DNA from: Bacteroidota bacterium
GTDB taxonomy: Bacteria > Bacteroidota > Bacteroidia > 2-12-FULL-35-15
Assembly: GCA_023251805.1 (NCBI GenBank)
Contig: JAHEYB010000007.1
Location: forward strand, 27,186 to 82,263
Direction of reading: 5' to 3'
Length of the DNA: 55,078 bases
The notes beneath the pieces are model-generated. The model saw only the letters and a list, made by a program, of their open reading frames with translations. It did no database searches and had not been told where the DNA came from. The position numbers and the translations under genes were made by a program. Below, piece after piece: positions 42,186 through 50,978 of the stretch (positions are counted from its first letter, which is position 1; each line of letters begins with the position of its first letter).

Positions 42186-44714
42186 TTACTGATAGTCCTG
42201 CCAACCTCTTCTTCTGCTCAACTTCAAATCTTTTAAGATCGATGATTTTACGTTGATATCGATGGAAAAACTTTGACGGAATCCAAAGGGGACCCAGTTA
42301 AATCGCATTTCCCAGCAATGCAAATCTCTATAAACATTTACGGAGGTCAAGGTCATTTCTTTGCGGGTAAAGTCATAACCGGAGCTCAAACTGATTTTCC
42401 ATTTTTCGGTTAAACTAAAATCGCCATTAAAAGTCACCGATTGAGAAACAGTTTCTGTAATTCCCGGTTTGCTGTAATTAATGTTGTAATACACATTTAA
42501 GTTCCAAGGCACATTAAAATCTACATAGGCATCTCTATGTGAGTTGATGTAATCCAGTTCATCCTGTGTTCCCATCGTACTGGTTTTTGGTTTGTTTGCA
42601 TTTCCATCTTTACTTCTCAAGTTGGTACTTAAGGAAACATTGGAGCTGGTAATTCTCCCAATTTTATTGTTTTCGAATTCAAATTTTTCAATTCTGGTTC
42701 CAATAGAATCTATTTGATAAGGGTCAAGTAGTGCGCTTGCGTTGATATCTAAAACATTGAATAGTTTTGTTCTTCCATTAATGTTAATGGATGACCAATT
42801 AAAATTTTTCGCAGCCATATTGTAAGAAAAACCAATGTTAAAACTTTCAAGGATAGGAACTTTTTTATCCACTGAGCCTGAATCTGTTTTTTGTCGAATT
42901 TTAGCTTCAAGCGAATTGTTTAAATTAAAACCCACCAAGCCCGACTTTCCTGATTGAGGAGAACCATAAATTCCGTTTTGGAAAATGGAATATCGTTGAA
43001 TTGTTCCTGCAGCATCCGATTGTACATCTTTGTAATATCCATATCCACTTCCGGCAAAATCGGGGCGATAACTTGCACTCAATGTTGGAGTAGCTACATG
43101 TCGTATTTGTTTCAATCGTTTTGTTCTGAAAAAATAATCGCCATACAAACGTGTGCTCAAGCCGGAGGAAACACTAAAATCATTTGCCATTTTCGCACCT
43201 ACAACTGTATCTGTGAAAACATAATTAATGTTTGGGTCGTAACGTTTTTGAATGCTTTCAAAATAAACATTGCTCGCAGTATTAATAGTTGGAGTAAAGG
43301 TAAAATATTTGAATACATTAAACGAAGTACTTATGGGCATTGTAAAACGTACGCCATTCCGCATTTGACGCAATGTTCTGTCGGTAAACAATAACGTATC
43401 GTACGTATTTATATCGTTTCTTGCATTGGCTGTTGCACTCAAACCAATTTTATCATACCATTTATTTCCCACACTTTTTTTACTTTTAAAAGGATAAATA
43501 CGATTCATATTTAAAGCCAATTCAGGTAAACTGACATCCACTTTTTTGGTGATGGTATTTTGACTATGACGCGCATTGGCAGAAAAATTAAAAGGTGTTC
43601 CTGAAAACGATTTTGAATAAGCAATGTTCGACTGCATGGTGTTTGACAAATAATCACCCGTTACACTTCCGTTGTATTTGTTGTAAGAACTGCTTCCTGC
43701 ATTTACGTTAGCAGAAAAACGACTATTGGGACGCGATTTAGGGTCTTGTTGGTGACTCCATCGTACCAAAAAATCGTTACGTGTGGTAGAGTTGGGTAAT
43801 TCACGGTCTCCCTCAATAAATCGTGAATAATTAATATTTAATCCACCACTGTACCGATACCTTTTTCGATAATTGCTTGCCGCCTTCGCTCCGAAACTTC
43901 CATTTGAATAAACGTCACCCCTCAATGCCAAATCCACATATTCGTTCATTCCAAAATAAAATCCCCCATCTTTTAAGAAAAACCCAAGATTAGTGGATTC
44001 GCCATAAGTAGGAATTAAGATTCCTGATGCTCTTCCTTTTTTATTTGGGAAATATCCAAAAGGAATGGCAAGTGGAGTGGGAATATCGGCCAAATACAAT
44101 ACAGCGGGACCCGTTACAATTTTATCATCAGGAATCACTTTTATTTTTTTTGCCCCAATATAAAAATGTGGATGCTCTAAATCGCAAGTGGTGTATTTTC
44201 CGTGACCAACATAATACACATTATTGGTATCTTTTTTTATATCTCGTCCATGAATAAATCCTTCGCCTTGTTGAGTGATGACATCCACAATTTTTCCTTT
44301 TCTAGTATTAAAATTATAAGTGATTTTTGCAGCTGTAAATTTGTCTTCTCCTTGTTCAAATACAGGCTTCTGAACATCTTTACCTGCACTGTCTTTCATG
44401 GTGGTGGCATACACCATATTTTTCCCGAAATCTATCTCTATATAACCTGCTTTTAAATTTAATCCATCATAAAGAACTACCGCATTATTATATAGGTACG
44501 CTTTTTGATTTGCCTTGTCGATGAGCATAGAATCGGTTGAACTGTAAAGTACTTTTTCTTTTAAAAAAGGCTTGCTTTCAACGCTTTTTTTTATGGTATC
44601 GGCCATTTTTACAATAGTATCACTGGGCAACACACGAAAGCTAAAAGCCGAACTTGTTGCAGTTATTAACAAACAAGCGAGGATAAAAAGTGATTTTAAG
44701 GAATAGATGCGCAA
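42186..44714 (-). CDS. lptD: LPS-assembly outer-membrane protein LptD-like
   Basis: About 843 residues. A signal-peptide-like segment (SLFILACLLITATSSAFS) is followed by an OstA-like periplasmic domain (KAYLYNNAVVLYDGLNLKAG, KFTAAKITYNFNTRKGKIVD) and a long amphipathic region with LAIPFGYFPNKKGRASGILI, a standard Bacteroidota LptD block, ending in barrel strands. It inserts LPS into the outer leaflet. Start: no ATG fits well. TTG at 44714 gives a normal signal peptide; the ATG at 44825 would add 37 residues coded by dispersed repeats (44752-44790). Treat the start as uncertain. Confidence 0.85.
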   Translation of the reverse strand: MRIYSLKSLFILACLLITATSSAFSFRVLPSDTIVKMADTIKKSVESKPFLKEKVLYSSTDSMLIDKANQKAYLYNNAVVLYDGLNLKAGYIEIDFGKNMVYATTMKDSAGKDVQKPVFEQGEDKFTAAKITYNFNTRKGKIVDVITQQGEGFIHGRDIKKDTNNVYYVGHGKYTTCDLEHPHFYIGAKKIKVIPDDKIVTGPAVLYLADIPTPLAIPFGYFPNKKGRASGILIPTYGESTNLGFFLKDGGFYFGMNEYVDLALRGDVYSNGSFGAKAASNYRKRYRYSGGLNINYSRFIEGDRELPNSTTRNDFLVRWSHQQDPKSRPNSRFSANVNAGSSSYNKYNGSVTGDYLSNTMQSNIAYSKSFSGTPFNFSANARHSQNTITKKVDVSLPELALNMNRIYPFKSKKSVGNKWYDKIGLSATANARNDINTYDTLLFTDRTLRQMRNGVRFTMPISTSFNVFKYFTFTPTINTASNVYFESIQKRYDPNINYVFTDTVVGAKMANDFSVSSGLSTRLYGDYFFRTKRLKQIRHVATPTLSASYRPDFAGSGYGYYKDVQSDAAGTIQRYSIFQNGIYGSPQSGKSGLVGFNLNNSLEAKIRQKTDSGSVDKKVPILESFNIGFSYNMAAKNFNWSSININGRTKLFNVLDINASALLDPYQIDSIGTRIEKFEFENNKIGRITSSNVSLSTNLRSKDGNANKPKTSTMGTQDELDYINSHRDAYVDFNVPWNLNVYYNINYSKPGITETVSQSVTFNGDFSLTEKWKISLSSGYDFTRKEMTLTSVNVYRDLHCWEMRFNWVPFGFRQSFSIDINVKSSILKDLKLSRRRGWQDYQ

Positions 44715-44965
44715 TTTTAACGAGTAATTTTGGTTTTTATAGAATGCACTACTAATTACGTCCCGAGTACTCGGGATTATCGAATTACGAATTACAAAGT
44801 ATTTATAAATAATTTTTATTCGCATTTCGTTTTCATTAGTAATTCATTGTCACCCTGAGCGTAGTCGAAGGGCGTATTTCGTAGTACTGGTCAAAACTAA
44901 GTAAAAAAATAAATAGTTGACAAGCGACAATAGCCGTTTGCCAACATTGGATTGTTGTTAATTAC
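44715..44965. repeat. Intergenic repeat cluster between lptD and the amidase gene
   Basis: Contents: the TACGAATTACGAATT unit split by TCCCGAGTACTCGGGATTAT (44761-44780), a single CCTGAGCGTAGTCGAAG unit (44849-44873), and TTCGTAGTAC (44877-44886), the inverse of the first repeat's start. No gene is seen. Confidence 0.8.
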
Positions 44966-46222
44966 ATGCAATTTAAAACAGTGAAAAAGGTAGCCTACAT
45001 ACTGATTTTTTCTTTCGCCTGCTTTTTGGTGAGCTCGTTCTCTCCAAAATTCAAGCCAGTTTTTGCTATTAAGACCATTGTCATTGATGCAGGCCACGGA
45101 GGGAAAGACCCTGGATGTCATGGAGCCAAATACAATGAAAAGGATATTGCCCTTGCTGTAGCCCTCAAGCTTGGGAAATACATAGAGGAGAATCTTAAGG
45201 ATGTGAAAGTGGTTTATACTCGTAAAACTGATATTTTCCCTTCTTTACAAGAACGAGCAAACATTGCCAATAAAGCCAAGGCTGATTTATTTATCAGTAT
45301 TCACTGTAATTCCGCTTGCTATCGCGATAAAAAATTAAAAAAAGACATTTGTAATAACGAAGCGCATGGTACCGAGACATACGTAATGGGAATTAAAAAT
45401 GAGAAAGGGAAGATGGATGTGGCAAAACGTGAAAACTCTTCCGTATTGTTGGAAGATGATTATGTAAAACAATATGGTGGATTTGATCCGGGATCAGATG
45501 AATCATACATCATTATGAGCATGTTTAACGATAGTTATGTTGATCAAAGTATCAATTTTGCATCAAAAATTCAATCACAATACGGTAAAAAAGTTGGGAG
45601 AAACGATAGAGGCGTAGAACGCGCTAGTTTACTTGTGTTGTGGCGCTCGTATATGCCTAGCGTACTTACAGAAATTGGGTTTTTAACCAACCCAACAGAA
45701 GAACAATTTTTGGGCTCTTCCAAAGGTCAAGATTATATTGCTTCAGGCTTATTTAGGGCATTTCGTGAATACAAAGATGAGATTGAAGGCGTTACTAAAA
45801 AGTACGATGATGCATTTGAAAAACAGGAAAAATATAAAATGACGAAGGAAGATTCTTTAGAACTAAAGGAGATGACAAAGAACATTATTCCTGTTGTTAA
45901 AGAGCCCAGCGATTCGGTAAAAGAAGAGGAAGAAGAAATTGTTAACAAAGACAATCCTGAACAAACCAATGCTTCTGAGATTCCCGTAGTTTACAAAGTT
46001 CAAATCACTTCTTCTGATAAACCAATTCCACTTAATTCAGATAAATTTTCAGGAGTTGAAAAACCGGGTGAGTATGTTGATAAAGGCATTTATAAATACA
46101 CAGCCGGTGAATGCAAAAACCAGAACGATGCTGCAAAATTACAGGCTCTTTTGCGTAAAAATGGTTTCAAAGATGCATTTGTCATTGCCATGCAGGATGG
46201 AAAAAGAATTCCTCTGAAATAG
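44966..46222 (+). CDS. N-acetylmuramoyl-L-alanine amidase (Amidase_3) with C-terminal SPOR-like domain
   Basis: 418 residues. A membrane anchor or signal at ~8-25 is followed by the zinc amidase: H44 (DAGHGGKDPG), E58, H113 (ISIHCNS) and catalytic E236 (LTEIGFLTN). It cleaves the bond between MurNAc and the stem peptide during wall remodelling and daughter-cell separation. A charged linker (KEEEEEIVNKD) joins a C-terminal domain (VYKVQITSSDKPI, DAAKLQALLRKNGF) resembling SPOR domains that bind denuded glycan. First gene of the plus-strand envelope block. Confidence 0.93.
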   Translation: MQFKTVKKVAYILIFSFACFLVSSFSPKFKPVFAIKTIVIDAGHGGKDPGCHGAKYNEKDIALAVALKLGKYIEENLKDVKVVYTRKTDIFPSLQERANIANKAKADLFISIHCNSACYRDKKLKKDICNNEAHGTETYVMGIKNEKGKMDVAKRENSSVLLEDDYVKQYGGFDPGSDESYIIMSMFNDSYVDQSINFASKIQSQYGKKVGRNDRGVERASLLVLWRSYMPSVLTEIGFLTNPTEEQFLGSSKGQDYIASGLFRAFREYKDEIEGVTKKYDDAFEKQEKYKMTKEDSLELKEMTKNIIPVVKEPSDSVKEEEEEIVNKDNPEQTNASEIPVVYKVQITSSDKPIPLNSDKFSGVEKPGEYVDKGIYKYTAGECKNQNDAAKLQALLRKNGFKDAFVIAMQDGKRIPLK

Positions 46223-46236
46223 TCCTAATAATTTCT

Positions 46237-46264
46237 TAAATTTGCATAGCAACGTTATAACGTT
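46237..46264 (+). promoter_or_regulatory. Candidate -7 box and palindromic operator before mlaD-like gene
   Basis: TAAATTTG (46237-46244) fits TAnnTTTG. Six bases later is the perfect 14-bp palindrome AACGTTATAACGTT (46251-46264), covering the expected transcription start and lying seven bases before the GTG start. No clear -33 box; it lies in the last codons and gap after the amidase gene. Confidence 0.45.
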
Positions 46265-46270
46265 TTAGAA

Positions 46271-47248
46271 GTGAAAATATCAAAAGAAGTAAAAGTCGGA
46301 ATTATTACCACCCTTGCCATTGGATGCTTTATCTATGGCTTTAATTTCCTTAAAGGAAGGGACCTTTTCTCATCTCAACGTAAGTTTTATGCAGTATACA
46401 ATAATATTGACGGATTGGTGGAAGCCAACCCATTAATGATTAATGGATTCAAAGTAGGGATTGTTGGCAAAATTGTATTGGCAAATGATACTACAGGTAA
46501 CGTCATTGTAACACTTTTGCTGGACAACGATGTTAAAGTGCCCAACAATACTGTTGCAAAAGTTATAAGTTCCGATATTCTTGGTTCAAAGGCTGTTGAG
46601 CTAAAAATGGGCTCTGGTCTTGTATATGCGGAAGATGGCGATACCCTCAAATCTGACAGAGAAAACAACCTTGGAGAAAGCGTGAATAAAATTGTTGCCC
46701 CGCTTCAGAAAAAAGCATCGGATCTTCTTTCTTCAATCGATTCGGTAATGATCGTTGTTCAGCAGGTATTTGATGAAAATGCTCGAGCAAATCTTTCAAA
46801 AAGTTTTGAAAGTATTAAACTTGCAATTACTTCTTTAACAACAACCTCATATCGTTTGGATACAATGGTATTGAGTGAAAAATACAAAATATCCAGCATT
46901 TTATCAAAAGCGAATACACTTGCAACCACTCTTGCCAACAATAGTGATAAATTGAACAATGTCATTAATAATTTTTCAAATATTAGTGATTCCCTAGCCA
47001 AATCAAATCTGATTTCCGCAATCAATAATGCGGATGTTGTTTTGGGACAGGCAAATTCTATCTTTACAAAAATTAATACCGGACAAGGAACAATGGGTAT
47101 GTTAATTAATAATGATAGCCTATATCGTAAACTGGATAAATCATCAGCAGATTTAGATAAACTTTTGAATGATTTAAGAATCAATCCTGAACGTTATGTT
47201 CGTGTTTCTGTTTTCGGTCGAAAGGATAGAAATAAACCTAAAGAGTAG
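46271..47248 (+). CDS. MCE/MlaD-family lipid-transport protein, GTG start
   Basis: 325 residues. Membrane helix at ~9-27 (VGIITTLAIGCFIYGFNFL), an MCE domain at ~38-125 (YAVYNNIDGLVEANPLMING, GFKVGIVGKI, SDILGSKAVEL), then a long helical tail (NTLATTLANNSDKLNNVINN). MCE proteins form hexamers that move phospholipids between membranes. GTG at 46271 gives MKISKEVKVG, the usual family start. The amidase lies 48 bases upstream. The Mla ATPase/permease are not in the window. Confidence 0.9.
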   Translation: MKISKEVKVGIITTLAIGCFIYGFNFLKGRDLFSSQRKFYAVYNNIDGLVEANPLMINGFKVGIVGKIVLANDTTGNVIVTLLLDNDVKVPNNTVAKVISSDILGSKAVELKMGSGLVYAEDGDTLKSDRENNLGESVNKIVAPLQKKASDLLSSIDSVMIVVQQVFDENARANLSKSFESIKLAITSLTTTSYRLDTMVLSEKYKISSILSKANTLATTLANNSDKLNNVINNFSNISDSLAKSNLISAINNADVVLGQANSIFTKINTGQGTMGMLINNDSLYRKLDKSSADLDKLLNDLRINPERYVRVSVFGRKDRNKPKE

Positions 47249-47280
47249 GGTTTAAGAATAAGGATTAAGAATTTTCTATT

Positions 47281-48606
47281 ATGGCTCCAAGTATTATTTT
47301 CATTGTTTTATTCCTCAGTGGTGCTATTTTCTTTACCATCAATGCTCGTAAAGTAAGACGAAATATTTTATTAGGAAAAGACATTCATCGTAAGGATAAA
47401 TTTTCGGAGCGAGTTAAAATAATGAGTTTGGTAGCACTCGGACAAAAAAAAATGTTTGAGCGTCCTATTCCTGCTATTTTACATTTGTTTTTATATGCTG
47501 CATTTGTCATTACTCAAATCGAACTGATTGAAATTATTATGGATGGTTCCTTGGGTAACCACCGCATGTTTCGTCCCGCTCTTGGCGAGTTTTATACCTT
47601 TATGGTGAGTTTTATCGAAATTCTTTCTGTACTTGCTTTTATTGGAACCATTGCTTTTTTATCCAGAAGAAATTTATTGAAAGTTCCTCGCTTGGTAAAA
47701 AGTGAATTGAATGGTTGGCCTAAATTAGATGCAAATTTTATTTTGCTTGGGGAATTAACACTCATCTGTTTTATTTTTATGATGAATGGTGCTGATGAGG
47801 TGCTCTATAGAATGGGCGCGTCACATGCTCAAAATTTAAACGATGGCTCATTAGGGCTTTCAATCACTAGTCATCTTGGTCCAATTTTGTTTGGTGGTAT
47901 GTCGGAGCATAGTTTGCATGTTGTTGAAAGAGTGGGTTGGTGGGGACACATTGTTATGGTTTTAGGATTTTTAAATTATCTTCCTTACTCTAAACATTTT
48001 CACATTTTATTAGCTTTTCCCAATGTGTTTTATTCTAACCTGGAACCAAAAGGAAAATTTACAAACATGGATTCTGTTACCAACGAAGTGAAAGCGATTT
48101 TTGATTCATCTTTTGTTCCACCTGTTGCCGATCCAAATGCAGTGATGCGTTTCGGAGCAAAAGAAGTAACGGATTTATCCTGGAAGCAATTATTAGACGC
48201 ATACACTTGTACTGAGTGCGGAAGATGTACATCTTCTTGTCCGGCTAACATCACTGGCAAATTATTATCGCCACGAAAAATCATGATGAGCACAAGAGAT
48301 AGATTAGAAGAAGTTGGAAAAAATATGGACGCAAACAAAGGTGAATTTAAAGACGATGGAAAATCATTGTTAGGTGATTATATAACTCCAGAAGAATTGT
48401 GGGCATGTACATCTTGCAACGCATGTGTGCAAGAATGTCCGGTGAATATAGATCCATTGAGCATTATTATGGATATGAGAAGATTTATAGTGATGGAACA
48501 AAGTGCTGCACCAACCGAATTAAATGGGATGTTTACAAATATTGAAAATAACGGAGCGCCTTGGCAATTTAGTCAGGCTGATAGATTGAATTGGAAAAAC
48601 GAGTAG
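47281..48606 (+). CDS. Membrane Fe-S oxidoreductase, HdrC/GlpC-like
   Basis: 441 residues with about five N-terminal membrane helices and a cytoplasmic ferredoxin-type domain. Two 4Fe-4S sites are visible: C310, C313, C316, C320 (CTECGRCTSSCP) and C376, C379, C382, C386 (CTSCNACVQECP). It resembles fused NarI/HdrC-type electron carriers. The CCG-domain protein at 49608-50372 is its natural partner; in this block the two are usually neighbours, but here they are split by a HAD and a four-helix-bundle gene. Confidence 0.88.
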   Translation: MAPSIIFIVLFLSGAIFFTINARKVRRNILLGKDIHRKDKFSERVKIMSLVALGQKKMFERPIPAILHLFLYAAFVITQIELIEIIMDGSLGNHRMFRPALGEFYTFMVSFIEILSVLAFIGTIAFLSRRNLLKVPRLVKSELNGWPKLDANFILLGELTLICFIFMMNGADEVLYRMGASHAQNLNDGSLGLSITSHLGPILFGGMSEHSLHVVERVGWWGHIVMVLGFLNYLPYSKHFHILLAFPNVFYSNLEPKGKFTNMDSVTNEVKAIFDSSFVPPVADPNAVMRFGAKEVTDLSWKQLLDAYTCTECGRCTSSCPANITGKLLSPRKIMMSTRDRLEEVGKNMDANKGEFKDDGKSLLGDYITPEELWACTSCNACVQECPVNIDPLSIIMDMRRFIVMEQSAAPTELNGMFTNIENNGAPWQFSQADRLNWKNE

Positions 48607-48609
48607 CCA

Positions 48610-48707
48610 CTACGAATTACGAATTTTAACGAATATACAAATCTGTGTGGGTTAGCTTTTGGATAAACAAAATGGATTCCCCCTTTGAAAAGGGGGCTAG
48701 GGGGATT
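48610..48707. repeat. Two dispersed repeats between the Fe-S gene and the HAD gene
   Basis: A TACGAATTACGAATTTTAAC unit (48610-48630 on) is followed by a C-rich/G-rich palindrome at 48676-48707 (CCCCCTTT..AAAGGGGG then CTAGGGGGATT). The second extends the HAD frame upstream and creates a false start at 48685. Confidence 0.8.
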
Positions 48708-48738
48708 GATTGAGAATGCTAATTATAAAGTGAAAATT

Positions 48739-49152
48739 ATGAACTTAATAGTAAAAGAAGAAAACGGACAGTTGATTAGTCCTGTACTACCATCCAACGT
48801 TAAAAATTATTTGATTGATATTGACGGTACAGTTTGTGATGATATTCCTAATGAACAACCGGAGCGAATGGCCACTGCTACACTTTATCCGGAAGCACTA
48901 ATAACCTTGAATAAATGGTTTGACGAAGGACATATCATTACTTTTTTTACATCAAGAACGGAAGCACATAGAGAAGTAACGGAATACTGGTTAGCAGAAA
49001 ATGGTTTTAAATACCATGGATTGTTGATGGGAAAACCAAGAGGTGGAAATTATCATTGGATTGATAATCACATGGTGCGTGCAACAAGATATGAAGGTAG
49101 ATTTACGGATTTGATTCAGAAAGAAGTTACTATAGAGGTTTTTGAGAAATAG
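48739..49152 (+). CDS. HAD-superfamily phosphatase-like protein
   Basis: 137 residues from ATG 48739. Motif I with D27 and D29 (YLIDIDGTVCDD) and motif II-like TSRTEAHRE; GGNYHWIDNHMVRA would be near motif IV. Close homologues in Bacteroidota are often labelled phosphoheptose isomerase, but the motifs are HAD, not SIS, so I take that label as wrong. Substrate unknown. The frame from 48685 runs through a repeat and is rejected as start. Confidence 0.75.
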   Translation: MNLIVKEENGQLISPVLPSNVKNYLIDIDGTVCDDIPNEQPERMATATLYPEALITLNKWFDEGHIITFFTSRTEAHREVTEYWLAENGFKYHGLLMGKPRGGNYHWIDNHMVRATRYEGRFTDLIQKEVTIEVFEK

Positions 49153-49162
49153 AAATGGAATG

Positions 49163-49182
49163 TTGAATGTTGATTGTTGAAT
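49163..49182. repeat. Left inverted repeat of the four-helix-bundle cassette
   Basis: TTGAATGTTGATTGTTGAAT matches the complement of 49563-49582 at 19 of 20 bases. It lies nine bases before the gene start at 49191. Confidence 0.75.
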
Positions 49183-49190
49183 GGTGATTT

Positions 49191-49550
49191 ATGAAGAATG
49201 ATTTAATTAGTAGAACTAAAAAGTTTGCTTATTCATGTATTGATTTGTGTATGTTATTACCAAATAATTATCTTGGGAATCATGTGAAAGGGCAATTAAT
49301 TAGATCATCAACATCAGTAGCTGCGAATTATAGAGCAACATGTCACGCGCAATCAAAAGCTAGTTTTATTTCTAAAATAAGCATAGTAGTTGAAGAATGT
49401 GATGAATCAGAATTTTGGCTTCAATTAATAATTGATAAAGAATTAATTAAAAAAGAAGAAATTACTTTGGTTCTAAAAGAAGGAAACGAACTAACATCAA
49501 TTTTTGTAGCTTCAAGAAGAACGGCTTCAAATAGTATTAAACAGAATTAA
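49191..49550 (+). CDS. Four-helix-bundle protein, 23S rRNA intervening-sequence family (second copy)
   Basis: 119 residues, all helical. QLIRSSTSVAANYRATCHAQ, KASFISKISIVVEECDESEF and WLQLII are the family blocks; RSSTSVAANYRA corresponds to RSGTSIGANVHEA in the copy at 33158. The two proteins are diverged, so this is not a recent duplication. Inverted 20-base repeats bracket it, and it sits between genes of the envelope Fe-S pair. Confidence 0.85.
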   Translation: MKNDLISRTKKFAYSCIDLCMLLPNNYLGNHVKGQLIRSSTSVAANYRATCHAQSKASFISKISIVVEECDESEFWLQLIIDKELIKKEEITLVLKEGNELTSIFVASRRTASNSIKQN

Positions 49551-49562
49551 AGAATGGACGGT

Positions 49563-49597
49563 ATTCAACAATCAACAATCAACAATCAACAATTGAT
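49563..49597. repeat. Right inverted repeat and CAACAAT tandem run
   Basis: ATTCAACAATCAACAATCAA begins the complement of the left arm and continues as a short 7-base tandem repeat. It falls inside the 5' extension of the next gene's frame (STINNQQ). Confidence 0.75.
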
Positions 49598-49607
49598 TGT
49601 ACCAACA

Positions 49608-50372
49608 ATGGCCGATTACATGGCGAAAGGAGAATCTCCCGAAATTTTATTTTGGGTAGGTTGTGCGGGTAGTTTTGATGATAGAGCAAAAAAAATTACA
49701 AAAGCGATTGTTAAAATTTTAAATCATGCAAATGTAAAGTTTGCTGTGTTAGGAACAGAAGAAAGTTGTACCGGTGATCCAGCTAAGCGTGCAGGAAACG
49801 AATTTTTATTTCAGATGCAAGCCATGACCAATATTACTGTATTGAATGGTTATGAAGTAAAACGAATTGTTACAGGCTGTCCGCATTGCTTCAATACTTT
49901 AAAAAATGAATATCCTGCATTGGGTGGAAATTACCAAGTAGTACATCACACTCAGTTATTGCAAGAACTATTGGATAGTGGCAGAATAAAAATTGAAGGG
50001 GGAACTTTTAAAGGAAAAAAAATCACCTTTCATGATCCTTGTTACTTAGGTCGTGCAAACGATGTGTACGAAGCACCTCGCTCCGTAATGATAAATTTGG
50101 ATGCGGAGTTGATGGAAATGAAACGTTCTAAGGCAAATGGTTTGTGTTGCGGAGCAGGTGGAGCACAGATGTTTAAAGAAGCAGAAAAAGGAAAAAAAGA
50201 AGTAAACATCGAAAGAAGTGAAGAGGCGCTGTCATTAAACCCTGATGTGATTGCAGTGGGTTGTCCGTTTTGTAATACCATGATGACCGATGGAGTAAAA
50301 CATTTCAATAAAGAAAACACCGTTAAAGTATTAGACGTGGCAGAATTAATTGCTCAAGCAAAAGATTTATAA
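49608..50372 (+). CDS. CCG-domain Fe-S binding protein, HdrB/GlpC-like
   Basis: 254 residues from ATG 49608. Two cysteine-rich repeats: WVGCAGSFDDRA .. TGCPHCFNTLKNEYP and HDPCYLGRAND .. GLCCGAGGAQMF .. VGCPFCNTMMTDG, the CX(n)CCG(X)nCXXC pattern that binds a noncubane Fe-S cluster in HdrB and succinate:quinone-type enzymes. It is the likely electron partner of 47281-48606. The frame could start at 49554 but those codons are inverted-repeat sequence. Confidence 0.9.
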   Translation: MADYMAKGESPEILFWVGCAGSFDDRAKKITKAIVKILNHANVKFAVLGTEESCTGDPAKRAGNEFLFQMQAMTNITVLNGYEVKRIVTGCPHCFNTLKNEYPALGGNYQVVHHTQLLQELLDSGRIKIEGGTFKGKKITFHDPCYLGRANDVYEAPRSVMINLDAELMEMKRSKANGLCCGAGGAQMFKEAEKGKKEVNIERSEEALSLNPDVIAVGCPFCNTMMTDGVKHFNKENTVKVLDVAELIAQAKDL

Positions 50373-50374
50373 AG

Positions 50375-50469
50375 TACTACGAATTACGAATTTTAACGAA
50401 TTACGAATCTGTGAATAATGTTTATTGTTATCAGAATCAATTCCCCTCTTGAGAGGGGCAGGGGTGTGT
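50375..50469. repeat. Two dispersed repeats downstream of the CCG-domain gene
   Basis: TACTACGAATTACGAATTTT unit (50375 on, ending ACGAATCTGTG) and, at 50439-50469, the inverted copy of the 7372-7401 palindrome (CCCCTCTTGAGAGGGG). Confidence 0.85.
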
Positions 50470-50495
50470 AAAAGTCGTCACTAAAATTTATATTT

Positions 50496-50978
50496 ATGAC
50501 TCAAGTATCAACAATGCCATCCAACGCCCGCTTGTGGGTTTATCAAAGCAACCGTTTTTTTTCGGATGCTGAGGTGAAAGCAATTGAAACAGCTGGCAGT
50601 AATTTTATTTCTGACTGGGCAGCACATGGTGCCAGTTTAAAAGCAAGTTTTGATGTGCTGTACAATTGTTTTATTGTTATTGCTGTTGACGAACAACAAG
50701 CAATTGCAAGTGGTTGTAGTATTGATAAATCAGTAAAATTTGTAAAAGAGTTGGAAACGCAAATGAACTTGAATTTATTTGATCGAATGCAAGTAGCATA
50801 TCGAACAGCTGATGAAATTAAAATTTGCAAACTATCCGACTTCGAAAAATTAGCGACTCAAAAGCTGATAAACGAATCAACTATTGTATTTAATAATATG
50901 GTAAGTTCTAAAGCTACATTTGATACTGATTGGCAAGTTCCTTTAAAACAAAGCTGGCAAAGCAGAGTATTGGCTTAG
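50496..50978 (+). CDS. Conserved hypothetical protein of the envelope block
   Basis: 160 residues, soluble, no signal. Motifs LWVYQSNRFFSDAEV, ISDWAAHGASLKASFDVLYN and FDRMQVAYR recall a widespread Bacteroidota protein often labelled ABC transporter ATPase, though no Walker motif is visible, so I do not use that name. Its stop overlaps the convergent DUF6438-like gene by four bases. Confidence 0.7.
   Translation: MTQVSTMPSNARLWVYQSNRFFSDAEVKAIETAGSNFISDWAAHGASLKASFDVLYNCFIVIAVDEQQAIASGCSIDKSVKFVKELETQMNLNLFDRMQVAYRTADEIKICKLSDFEKLATQKLINESTIVFNNMVSSKATFDTDWQVPLKQSWQSRVLA

Noticed and set aside
42954..43394. 146-residue ORF antisense to lptD
   Set aside because: lptD is intact on the other strand, and the antisense product lacks any domain or credible start context.
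48685..48738. 18-residue N-terminal extension of the HAD protein
   Set aside because: Coded by the G-rich half of a dispersed repeat; the ATG at 48739 fits the domain.
49566..49597. CAACAAT run as part of the CCG-domain protein
   Set aside because: It belongs to the inverted repeat flanking the four-helix-bundle gene; the protein family begins near the ATG at 49608.
50496..50978. ABC transporter ATPase
   Set aside because: A label I associate with homologues, but there is no Walker A, Walker B or signature motif.
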